Positions 1 to 8,090 are shown, numbered from the stretch's first letter. The stretch is DNA of 13,108 nucleotides from Stramenopiles sp. TOSAG23-6 (GCA_900128565.1 LT636174.1:1-13108); one strand, 5' to 3'. Notes: a model not told the origin generated them from the letters alone. Numbers and translations: made by a program.

Positions 1-24
1 TTATTTAAAAAATTGTGAAGTTGA

Positions 25-312
25 ACACCAGGAGGAATAGCTTTGGTTTATATTGCCACAGGTGAGTTTACGCCTGCCCAAGAAAATTTGCTTTTACAGG
101 CATTTCAAGTAATTGATAAAGAAAATAAAGGCTGGATAGCAACAGATACACTTCGTGAACTTTTGACTCAAAAGGGAACAAAATTTCGTGAGAAAGANCT
201 CGACGAAATGATTTCATTGGTTAAAGATCCAGAAACTGGTAGAGTATACTATGAAGATTATATCTCAATTATATCCTCTGATGTCGAGGCTGCTCGAAAT
301 TGGCAGAAATGA
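25..312 (+). CDS. C-terminal exon of DRC8/EFCAB2-like EF-hand protein (partial)
   Basis: This is the 3' part of a calmodulin-fold protein. The frame is open from base 25 (a TGA lies at 22-24) to TGA at 310-312. There is no convincing ATG, so the true exon must begin in this stretch or arrive by splicing from outside the window; an AG at 30-31 is one possible acceptor. Two degenerate EF-hands are visible: AFQVIDKENKGWIATDTL, then LVKDPETGRVYYEDYISI. Position 12 of each loop is not Glu, so calcium binding is doubtful. The order of the motifs and the ending match the C-terminal half of DRC8 (EFCAB2), a subunit of the nexin-dynein regulatory complex of motile cilia; that assignment rests on remembered family sequence. 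One base at 198 is N, giving Asp or Glu. It converges on the AAA ATPase gene. An A-rich AATAAATAAATAAA stretch at 426-440 could serve polyadenylation. Confidence 0.7.
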   Translation, partial: TPGGIALVYIATGEFTPAQENLLLQAFQVIDKENKGWIATDTLRELLTQKGTKFREKXLDEMISLVKDPETGRVYYEDYISIISSDVEAARNWQK

Positions 313-604
313 AAAAAAAAATATCCCTTTAATTGTAGAGACTGTAGACTAATAGTAATAGTTTGAACTATAAAAAATTCTCTTATAGAAATGATACATT
401 GTCAAAAAATACAGAATATATTTACAATAAATAAATAAAATACATAATGCTAATATATAAATAATATTTACTGGGAATTTGCAAAATAACTTAAATAAGA
501 TGGGTTAGGATTAGAGTTGGTAGTACACCAAATGTATACAAAATCGGTACGGGTTCCCCCCAGGTTTCGTGTCGTTTTGCATGTGTCATGTATACACATA
601 CATC
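313..604. other. Convergent intergenic spacer
   Basis: The spacer lies between the stops of the DRC8-like gene and the AAA ATPase gene. The left part is very AT-rich and holds overlapping AATAAA signals at 426-440. At 502-520 there is a degenerate TTAGGG-like stretch (GGGTTAGGATTAGAG). From 533 to 596 a more GC-rich segment is bounded on both sides by the palindrome TGTATACA. I see no gene. Confidence 0.5.
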
Positions 605-3018
605 TTACTTGGATTTTCCATTAGAAAAATTTTCATACCATTCAATATCCTGAGCTGAAATTCCTGCATTCATTTCTTTCGCTGTTTTTTCAAAATGACG
701 CATTAAAACTTTTTCTGCTTTAATATTTTCTCTGAGGGCAGAAATCGTAGCTTCTTTACAGATGCTTTTTATCTCTGCTCCAGTGAGTTTTTTATCAATA
801 CAAATTTGAGCAATTTGTTTTAAATCAACATCTTCACCAATTGGAATATTTTTAGTATGAATTTGAAGAATGGCTAGTGATCCAGAATAATCTGGTGGTG
901 GAACATAAATGACTTGATCGAAACGACCAGGGCGCATTAGAGCTGCATCGATCATTTCAGGTCGATTTGTTGCACCCACAATGTATAGTGAAAAATATTT
1001 CAAAAATTTGAAATTCATTAGGTACAAAATTTCGTAAGAAAAAAAAGTAAATTCGAAATTAGTAATGAAAACGTACATGAGTAAACCTTCAGTTTGTTCA
1101 ATGCCATCCATTTCATTTAATAATGTTGAAAGAATTCTCATTTGAACACGGCCATCACCACCACTTTGACTTCGTTTTCCAACTAAAGCTTCATGTAGGT
1201 GAAAAAATATTTAAAAAAAAAATCATTAGGTACGGAATTTTCTATTTAAAAAAAAATCAGAGTAAAAAATTAATTATGAAAACATACAAGTTCATCAAGA
1301 AACAAAATTGCTGGTAAAGCCAATCGTGCACGTTTAAATACTCGACGTATACAAGCTTCCGATTCACCAACAAAAGCTGAATATATTTGAGCACCAGAAA
1401 GCGAAAGAAATGTATTGTGAAAAAATATTTAAAAAAAATCGTTAGGTACAAAATTTACTATAAAACAAAATTAGATAAAACATTGAAATGAAAACGTACA
1501 AGTAGCATTTGATGCAGACGCTGCAGCACGAACTAATGTAGTTTTGCAGCATCCCGGAGGACCATATAACAGTACACCTCTGGAGGGTCTAAGTCCCATA
1601 TAAGAAAAAACATCAGAGTGTTGTAGTGGCCATTCAACAGCTTGTTTCAATTGTAATTTTACTTTAGATAGTCCACCAACGTCATGTATTTTGGAAAAAT
1701 ATTTCAAAAAACATTTGTTAGGTACGAAATTGCGTACGAAAAAAAAATTCGGATGTGAAAAAAATAAAACGAACATCCCACTGTACCTTGGATGGTTGTA
1801 TAGCATGACCTCGAAGAAGTGATGCACCTACATTTTCTGCAGCATCGTGAAGATCTTTAGGAGATGCAAGTATAACATTTGATTTTTGTATACTATGAGA
1901 ATCAATATTGTTTATAGTACTATTTGTACTATGAATTGCATCTGCTGCCCGGGAAACACAAATCATTGCTAATTCCCTAGCCAGTGCAAGTAAATCTGCA
2001 TGAACATATCCAATACAATGTTTTGCGGCAAATTCGGCTATTTTTCCCTTTTTAGCTATTTTATTCTTTGTATTTTTGTTGTATGTAGCAGCAATACATT
2101 CTTTTAATTTATCTGTCTTATTCTGGTTAGGGTTGGGGTTAGAGAACATTCCCTCTTCAACGGGAATATGTCTACAATAATGTTCTAAAAGAATAGATCG
2201 TTCATGTATTGTAAAAAAAAAAATGGTTTACATTGTTTTGTTAGGTACAAAAGTTGGTACGAAAAAAAAAATAAAATTCGAAATGAATGAAGAAACCATA
2301 CATCAGGGCCAGGAGGGTCAAGTGCAATTTCTATATCTAATCGACCAGGTCTTCTTAAAGCAGAATCAACATCGGATACATTATTTGTGGAGGCTACAAC
2401 AATAACAATACCAAAACTTGTATTTTTTGTGTTGAATATATCAGAATTTTTTGATGTAGATTGATAGGTTTCAATACCATCAAGTAATGTTAATAAAGTC
2501 GCGACTCTTCGTGCAGCAGCCGCATCAGTACGATCCCGATTGGGGCATAAAATATCAATGCTTTCAATGTGTATGATAGAAATTGCGCCTGGCATTTCAG
2601 CATGATGTTTAGCTGATTTAAATACACCACACAAAGCTTCAGTGGCATCACCAGCACCAGTTTCAACACTTATATCCGCACCATCTACGTGGAATAATTC
2701 TACATAAACACCTTTGGTATTTCTACAACAAGACAGAGCTGATTGAATTATCGATGATTTTCCAGTGCCTGGTGGACCATGTAACAGGATACCTTTTGTT
2801 GGAAATAATTTTAAATCTTTCATCAAATCATTATGAAATATTGGTAGAAGAATATTGTCTACGAGCTTTTCACATGCGATTGCGTGTGTACCAACCAATG
2901 ATGACATAGTTTCTTCAACTGTTGGTATATTATTATTATCATTATTATTATTATTATTATTATCAGTAGTAGTAGTATCAGTAGTAATGTTGCTATTATT
3001 CAATAGAGTATCAGTATC

Positions 3019-3058
<40 letters not shown>

Positions 3059-3063
3059 TTGTT

Positions 3064-3111
<48 letters not shown>

Positions 3112-4272
3112 GTTAGTATTATTAGTAGTAGTAGTGGTAGTGGTAATATTCATATTATTTAAAACAACATTATATATTTGTAAAAGAGCCACAGTAGATA
3201 TTTTGTACTTTTTGGCTACAGCAATTACTAATCGTTTTTCCTTTCCGTTATATTTATGAAGTACAAAATCAACCGTACCAACTTTATTCGGTGCATACTT
3301 TTGCCAAATGTGTAATAAAATTAATTTTGCTGTATATTCAGAAATATTTTCTGGTAACTCTGTGGCATTTTTCATTTCATTAGTTTCACTTGTTTGAGCA
3401 ATACAGGTATTTGTATTATTTTTTATATACTCAATACGACGAAGTTTTATAGGTAAAGGATGTGGTGTCCTCCAGTCTATTGTTTTGATTTTATTCTCTG
3501 AGTTAACAGTGGCTCCTTCCACAACTGTTATTGTTACAATTGTTGTTGCTGTTACTTTACATACTTCAATATGACCAAACGATGAAGAGTCCCCAGAAAC
3601 ACTGGAAGCACGAACAACTCTGGAATATCCTGGGAGTGAAAATGGTAATTTCAAAATGGAACCAACACAAATGTATAGATTTCGTACACTTTGTATTAAA
3701 TGAAATTTTACGGATGACATCAAGACACTATCCCATGCCCTAGCTTGCTGTCGTCGAACAGGGAAAAGTTCAATTTCAATACTAACTGCTTCGTTTGGAG
3801 GAGGGTTTATTAGTCCCCAACAAATCCCACTTTGATTAGTTTCTATATTTGGACAAATACGTATTAGTTCTTTAGTCCATGAGAATGAAAGTTCAACACG
3901 TGAACTGACATAGCTGCAACACAAGGATGAATTATTTCCATCATCTGTAGTAACATCACACAAACTTTTCTGACTTTGATCACGACAAGGCCAAGAACTG
4001 CATATAAAAGCACGCCATCCGCACCCACTACTCGCAATACCTATACTATTATGACTATCACTGTCAATCAAAGAAGAGGTTTCCGGAAGAAGTATTAATA
4101 TAGCTTCACCAACTAATATTGTGTTTTTACTTGACGAAGATGGGCGCAAACGACAACGACCTCTAAGATAATCACCTGCAGCAGGTAGTTCAAATATTCC
4201 AGCGCTTTCATCAGCTACTATTTGATTTCCTCCACGTGCCACATCAACCTGGTACCACCAACGTGAAGTCAT
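605..4272 (-). CDS. AFG2B/SPATA5L1-like double AAA ATPase, six exons
   Basis: Exons, in transcription order: 4272-2302, 2203-1775, 1683-1500, 1409-1288, 1192-1077, 980-605. Joined, they give 1065 residues ending in TAA. The start is the ATG at 4272; an upstream in-frame TTG was not chosen. Domains: an N-terminal CDC48-like part (about 1-250); a helical KHDP-like motif (about 312-360); an Asn/Thr low-complexity tract (about 374-449); AAA D1 with Walker A GPPGTGKS at 499-506; AAA D2 beginning DDVGGL at 800, with Walker A GPPGCCKT at 841-848 and Walker B FLDEL with D900 and E901. The Cys inside the D2 Walker A (GPPGCxKT) is what I associate with the AFG2 group, and GVLLYGPPGCxKTTLVRA points to AFG2B. 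In animals AFG2A and AFG2B work together in pre-60S ribosome maturation and protein unfolding. D1 Walker B is IIHIESID in place of the usual hhFIDEID, so D1 hydrolysis may be lost. AFG2A or a generic CDC48 relative is the alternative. Confidence 0.85.
981..1076 (-). other. Intron 5 of AAA ATPase gene (introner-like, GT...AT)
   Basis: 96 bp, phase 2. Removal creates EGLLIVGATNRPEMID, the canonical AAA sensor-1 region, so this junction is also fixed by conservation. It starts GTACGTTTTCATTAC and ends CACTATACAT. Inside, AATTTCG can pair with CGAAATT as a 7-bp stem, followed by TTTTGTACCTAATG. Confidence 0.9.
1193..1287 (-). other. Intron 4 of AAA ATPase gene (introner-like, GT...AT)
   Basis: 95 bp, phase 0. 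Removal joins the Walker B segment ILFLDEL to EALVGKRSQSGG. It starts GTATGTTTTCATAATTAATTT and ends CACCTACAT, a one-base departure from the usual AATACAT. The inner motif is CCGTACCTAATG. Confidence 0.85.
1410..1499 (-). other. Intron 3 of AAA ATPase gene (introner-like, GT...AT)
   Basis: 90 bp, phase 1. Removal joins ASNAT to FLSLSGAQIYSAFVGESE, the stretch following D2 Walker A. It starts GTACGTTTTCATTTC and ends CACAATACAT, with TTTTGTACCTAACG inside. Only one base of junction sliding is possible (GT...AT or TG...CA), so AT-AC is excluded here. Confidence 0.9.
1684..1774 (-). other. Intron 2 of AAA ATPase gene (introner-like, GT...AT)
   Basis: 91 bp, phase 0. Removal creates KVQWDDVGGL, the near-invariant start of a CDC48-type D2 domain, so this junction is well fixed. 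It starts GTTCGTTTTATT and ends AAAATACAT, with TTTCGTACCTAACA inside. Confidence 0.9.
2125..2142 (-). repeat. Telomere-like repeat inside AAA ATPase exon 2
   Basis: The plus strand reads GGTTAGGGTTGGGGTTAG, about three TTAGGG-type units with one substitution. In the coding frame it yields NPNPNQN within the D1-D2 linker, about 60 bp from intron 1. Confidence 0.6.
2204..2301 (-). other. Intron 1 of AAA ATPase gene (introner-like, GT...AT)
   Basis: 98 bp, phase 0. Removing it joins GPPGPD-equivalent LDPPGPD to ERSILLEHYCRHIPVEEG, as expected just after the D1 arginine fingers. It starts GTATGGTTTC and ends CAATACAT, with TTTTGTACCTAACA inside. The junction can slide over the shared ATG, but no position gives GT-AG. 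Confidence 0.85.
2926..3154 (-). repeat. Trinucleotide microsatellite tract encoding poly-Asn/poly-Thr
   Basis: On the plus strand long runs of ATT (notably about 3068-3112) and AGT (about 3019-3057) alternate, with GTT and ATC interruptions. In the frame of the AAA gene they encode Asn and Thr runs with a few Asp, between the KHDP-like helical motif and the D1 module. The tract contains no stop, so it is read as a disordered linker. On the other strand the same repeat gives an artefactual Leu/Val-rich reading frame. Confidence 0.9.
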
Positions 4273-4745
4273 TTTGTACTCTACAACTAAATTCGGACAA
4301 CACACTCAAGTAATACACTATAAAACGTATTTTTGACTATAGAATGTGCGCTACTATTACTTCCCCGATCAAAAAGGAACAAATGAACTTGTAAATGAGC
4401 TGAGTTTTGGCTAGGTCTATATAATATATGGTGATGGTGTTTGGTAGTGTATCTTTACGAAATTTAATTTGACTTGAAGTCGCGGCTGAATCTCAAGAAT
4501 CTCAAAAAATAAAAAAACACGAAATATACTTGATTAATTTCCCAAATCATTGAAAAAAAAATCATCTTTTTCTACTTTGTTTTATAGATCTCTCCCCCCT
4601 CACTAATTAGAATACATTATGCACGTACAGTACGATAAAGTAAATCTATAGTAAATCTATTGGAAGACTTTCAGTTCAATTGTATTATATACATTTTTTG
4701 ATACTGGCAACAAAATTAAGTTATAAACAACTTTTCAGTTGAGTT
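4273..4745. other. Spacer between AAA ATPase start and the upstream minus-strand gene
   Basis: 473 bp. It should hold the promoter and 5' UTR of the AAA ATPase gene and the 3' UTR of the coiled-coil membrane protein. It is AT-rich, with a short C run (CTCCCCCCTCAC, about 4590-4603). I see no gene, intron-family core or clear promoter motif. Confidence 0.5.
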
Positions 4746-5594
4746 TTAGTTGAGTGGTATAGTTATATGATGAGTATTACCCATCATTGGACTAAAATGT
4801 CGCATCACAATGCTCCCAATTGGGCTACTTTTCATAGTAAAATGGCGAATCCCAGCATCACCGTTAAATACGTTATTCATTAATTGCTCAAATGGATCTG
4901 TATGTTCTTCCTCCCTTTTTTGTTGTTGTGTTGGTTCATTCAACCACTCTGCCATATCCTTCCAGTGTTCATCATCTGAATCTTCTTCATCCTCATCCTC
5001 ATCATTATCCTGTTTCTTCTTTTTTTGTTCAAAATGTTTGGCAGCAGCAGCATCCATGGCTTTAACATCTTCTTCATGAGTTGTCGATGTTTCACCTTTC
5101 TTTTTATTTGATTTTTCAACTTCACGTTGAACTTGAGAGCGCAACCATTCTTGCCAAGTTTCTTTTTGTGTACTCAATTTTTCACCATGACTCTTTAAAG
5201 TAGAATCATGACTGCTGAGTGACTCCTCGTGTTTCTTTAACTGCCCTTCATGATCCGAAATTTTATTGTCGAGATATTCTTTGAGCTTTTCGAGTTGTTC
5301 GTCAAGTTTGTCTTCATGGTCACCAGGTATCTTTCTTCCTAGACGAAAGCTACGATACCTTCTCTTTCCAGTATTCCATCTGACCTTTACGTCCATATGA
5401 GAATGTACAACATATATAAAAGCAGCTACGGCACATCCAAGAAGAACAAAACAAAGGACTTTCGAACGAGAATTTGGTCGCTTTGACGCGAGGTTATTTT
5501 GACGCCATTGCTTCGCACGATCTGTCACTGGTGTTACACTTGATTCTTTTGTTCGATTGGATGATGTTGCAAGCAAACTACTTGTTGATGACAT
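4746..5594 (-). CDS. Single-pass membrane protein with histidine-heptad coiled coil, unknown function
   Basis: 282 residues, ATG at 5594-5592, TAA at 4748-4746, no intron. I do not recognise the family. Residues 1-44 are Ser/Thr-rich and basic. Residues 45-63 (KVLCFVLLGCAVAAFIYVV) are a clear transmembrane helix with no cleavable signal, so a type II or tail-out orientation is likely. A charged coiled coil runs about 92-160. In it, His recurs every seven residues (115, 122, 129, 136, plus 93) and Leu every seven (119, 126, 133, 140). An acidic run (about 196-210, NDEDEDEEDSDDE) follows a Lys run at 191-194. The C-terminus (235-282) has alternating hydrophobic stretches (MNNVFNGDAGIRHFTM, SPIGSIVMRHFSPMM) that could be a small folded or peptide-binding part. 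It is divergent from the MFS gene, 262 bp apart. No function is claimed. Confidence 0.75.
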   Translation of the reverse strand: MSSTSSLLATSSNRTKESSVTPVTDRAKQWRQNNLASKRPNSRSKVLCFVLLGCAVAAFIYVVHSHMDVKVRWNTGKRRYRSFRLGRKIPGDHEDKLDEQLEKLKEYLDNKISDHEGQLKKHEESLSSHDSTLKSHGEKLSTQKETWQEWLRSQVQREVEKSNKKKGETSTTHEEDVKAMDAAAAKHFEQKKKKQDNDEDEDEEDSDDEHWKDMAEWLNEPTQQQKREEEHTDPFEQLMNNVFNGDAGIRHFTMKSSPIGSIVMRHFSPMMGNTHHITIPLN

Positions 5595-5856
5595 TGCGAT
5601 TTATCCAATTTCGATCTTCGGATATTAGGAGAATACTCAGGAACACACAGAGAATATTCCGGCCGGATATGCTGCAGGAGCAAAAATAATTGCTCCTCCA
5701 CACGAAAAATCCAACTTTTGAAATCTGAAAAAATTAATCAGACCGAACAAACCATTTTTTTTGCTGTCATTTTTTCTTGTTATTAGGACGATTTTTCTTG
5801 TGCAAGTTTTCACAGAATCATCATAATTCAATCTAAATCTAATCTTAGATAGGAAA
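5595..5856. promoter_or_regulatory. Divergent promoter region with CCGGCCGG palindrome
   Basis: This 262-bp gap separates the starts of the coiled-coil membrane protein (-) and the MFS transporter (+), so it must carry both promoters. At 5654-5670 lies ATATTCCGGCCGGATAT, a near-perfect palindrome with an 8-bp G+C core in AT-rich DNA. It is a candidate binding site for a dimeric regulator; that role is inference. Confidence 0.35.
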
Positions 5857-8053
5857 ATGAGATTTGTGTCTGTAATTTTGCGTTATATATATGCCACAAT
5901 TGCTCTTCAATCTCGTGTTCTTTCAATTTTCTGGAATGATCCAAAGTTTTTTGCACCCTGCTTAGTGATTTGGGTTGCAACATTTGGCGGCTCTTTGCAC
6001 TCATCTGTGACACCTTACTTCTACAACAAGGTGGGTGCAACTGATACTGATATTGGTTATTTAACATCTGTAGGAGAGTTTCCAGGAATATTTGTTGTTC
6101 CATTTTATGGCTGGTTGATGGATTTTCATGGTGCATACCTTGCATGTTTATTGTCAACTATATTATGTGCTGTGGGTTGTGCTATACGGGGTTTTGCTTT
6201 CAATATTAATAGTTTATACATTGGTGTTGCTGTCATTGGGTTAGGTTCCAGTGCTTTATGGACAATAACTATGAGCTTTGTAGCTAGTCAAAGTTCCCGA
6301 GAGGATAGATCTGCGATTATATCAGCGTATGTTGTTCAGATTACTGCTCTGAGATTAATTGGTCGTGGAGTATATCCTTTATGGGATTTTTGTTTAATAC
6401 AAGTTTGTGGAGAACACAACATTCTTTTACGATATCGTATATCTATGAGTGTTTGCACATTTTTTTGTTTTTTTGGGTTTTTTGTTTTGACATATTGGGG
6501 TAAAGCCTTCAGAAGTGTTGGACCTTTATATGGAACTAATGAAGACGTTGAATCGTCGTCAACCTGTGAAGTTATAAAAAATACAGTAGGGATTTTGAAC
6601 TATTCTCCAACCTCTTTCAAAACAAAAGAAGCAAATGAAAATCATAATGCAATAGATTCATCAAGTTTAGTTGTATCACCATCCTTGAAAAACACGAAAT
6701 CCAAATTAAGAAAGAAGGATATAATTGAAACTGAAAAAGGAACAAACTCTTCAACATTTCAGTTTCAGCTTGTACCATTTCTTATTATATGTATTGCAAT
6801 GGTAATTCAAGCAATAGCCACTGCAATTATAAAAGTTGTTTGGCCTCTTTGGCTAAGAGATGCATTTGGTTGGAGTGCAACAGAATTTGCATGGTTGTTA
6901 TTGGCGAGCTCAATACTTTCCACTGTGAGTATTGCAGTGTTTATGTTTTCAGCATGAATTTCGAATGTATTTATTTTTCGTAAGAAATTTTGTACCTAAC
7001 AAATTTTAATTTGTGAAATATTTTTTCACAATACATATCCAGCAGTTGAACTTGTTCATGGTAAGTACAATACTTTATTATTAGTTTTATTGTTATCCGC
7101 GTTTTCCGGATTGCTAGCATTTAGTGTTTTACATTATAATGTAAACCCCAACCCTCTTAGAAATAAAAATGCCTCTTTTATGGATGGTAACTTAAGACAT
7201 CTTTTACAAACCCCTAACCCTAACCCTGATGCAAATGATCAACTAGAAAAAATAGAAAAAACACAAATACAAATAGTAGGAACTCTAAACAAATATTGTA
7301 TAGTTCTTCATATATTATTTATTATTATATTTAAATCAACAATAGCAACACTCGAACCTGCATTAAAAGCAATGGGTTCACTGCTAATGCCGCGTGCTAT
7401 ACAAGGAAGAACTTTTGGTTCCCTAAATGCATGTATGTTTTATTTTTTTAATTTCGAATTTCTTTTTTTTTTCGTACGAAATTTTGTACCTAACGATTTT
7501 TTTTTAAATATTTTTCCAAAATACATCAAGTACTGGCCGGTTTTGGATTTCATTTGCTTTTTTTAGCGGAAGTATGATGGGTCGTATACTTGCAGGAATT
7601 ACTAGAACATTTACAGTAAGCATTCTTAGTACTCGTATAAATTTTGGCTTACGCTGGCCCAATCGTTGGCCTCTGGGGCTACTAAATATCGCTCAGGCTG
7701 CTGCGTATCTTTATTGTACAACATTGACCGCATCAGCAATGAGGTCTGCAGATAAAAATGCAACACCTGCTCCTTTGTGGTTATCATTTCTAATGATTTT
7801 ATTACTTTCTACTGCTCATGGACATATTGTTACTCTTGGGTTTGTAAGATTACCTTCAGCAGTAGAGTTGGATATGGTACCGAAGAACAGATCCATTGGA
7901 GATGGAGCGTTTGGCATACCTGAAAAAAACAAAGATGAAAGGATACAAGTTGCTTGTAGATTTGCTGGAATTTGCAATCAAGCTGGAGCTCTCATGGGAT
8001 CCGCCTTAAATCTTATTTTACTCACAAGTGGGGTTTTAATAAAGAAAAAATGA
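5857..8053 (+). CDS. Major facilitator superfamily transporter, three exons
   Basis: Exons 5857-6940, 7037-7432 and 7527-8053 give 668 residues ending in TGA; the first junction has a few bases of uncertainty. The N-half has six helices: about 33-56, 66-88, 92-113, 118-143, 152-181 and 194-216. The loop between helices 2 and 3 carries a degenerate MFS motif A (G85-x3-D89-x2-G92, with Ala for the usual Arg-rich end). A hydrophilic loop spans about 217-302. The second half resumes at about 304 and runs through RAIQGRTFGSLNASSTGRFW, a typical helix 10-11 transition. A long loop at about 395-445 contains two Asn-Pro runs encoded by telomere-like DNA. After helix 11 (about 497-520) there are three further hydrophobic segments (about 538-560, 577-605, 645-665), so the C-terminus is longer than in a 12-helix MFS. 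Substrate unknown. An AATAAA at 8093-8098 lies 40 bp past the stop. Confidence 0.8.
6941..7036 (+). other. Intron 1 of MFS gene (introner-like, deviant donor)
   Basis: About 96 bp. It ends CACAATACAT and contains GAAATTTTGTACCTAACA, so it clearly belongs to the family. Its start is TTATGTTTTC rather than GTATGTTTTC. Joining T at 6940 to AT at 7037 gives V-Y-P-A-V and keeps the frame. Sliding to other starts (6937, 6939 or 6943) also keeps the frame with a different residue at the junction, so the boundary is uncertain by a few bases. GT-AG alternatives using the nearby CCAG break the frame. Confidence 0.75.
7209..7227 (+). repeat. Telomere-like repeat inside MFS exon 2
   Basis: AACCCCTAACCCTAACCCT holds about three CCCTAA units and encodes T-P-N-P-N-P in the loop before helix 10. 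A shorter related stretch, AAACCCCAACCCTC, lies at 7143-7156 and encodes N-P-N-P. Both fall between the two introns of this gene. Confidence 0.6.
7433..7526 (+). other. Intron 2 of MFS gene (introner-like, GT...AT)
   Basis: 94 bp, phase 1. It starts GTATGTTTTATT and ends AAAATACAT. Removal gives RTFGSLNASSTGRFWISF and opens the frame to 8053. Using the nearby AAG at 7530 as acceptor instead gives a stop after about 18 codons. It holds AATTTCG and CGAAATT, then TTTTGTACCTAACG; the presumed branch A at about 7493 lies about 33 bases from the 3' end. Confidence 0.88.
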
Positions 8054-8066
8054 GAAAGGTTTCACA

Positions 8067-8090
8067 GAGTACTAAATTGAGTACTAAATT
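8067..8090. repeat. 12-bp tandem duplication in 3' spacer
   Basis: GAGTACTAAATT occurs twice head to tail, just after the stop of the MFS gene. Confidence 0.85.

Noticed and set aside
981-1076. Ciliate-type internal eliminated sequences (DNA-level removal)
   Set aside because: Excision at flanking TA does not restore the frames, all copies lie in the sense orientation of their gene, and they carry donor-like and branch-like motifs. All three stop codons are used as stops. DNA-level removal is not strictly excluded without germline and soma comparison.
2855-3259. Plus-strand Leu/Val-rich open frame
   Set aside because: It is the reverse reading of the ATT/AGT microsatellite inside the AAA ATPase exon and has no domain.
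4810-5079. Plus-strand Ser/Cys-rich open frame
   Set aside because: It is the antisense reading of the Lys/Asp/Glu-rich tail of the coiled-coil protein.
5828-6157. Minus-strand open frame over the MFS start
   Set aside because: It overlaps a clear transporter coding region, has low-complexity His/Gln composition and shows no domain.
7209-7227. Chromosome end or true telomere
   Set aside because: Only about three units, in frame within an exon, with genes continuing on both sides.
7433-7530. Use of the AAG at 7530 as acceptor in MFS intron 2
   Set aside because: It gives a plausible short tail but stops after about 18 codons and leaves a long hydrophobic open frame in the next phase unexplained; the family rule keeps that frame.
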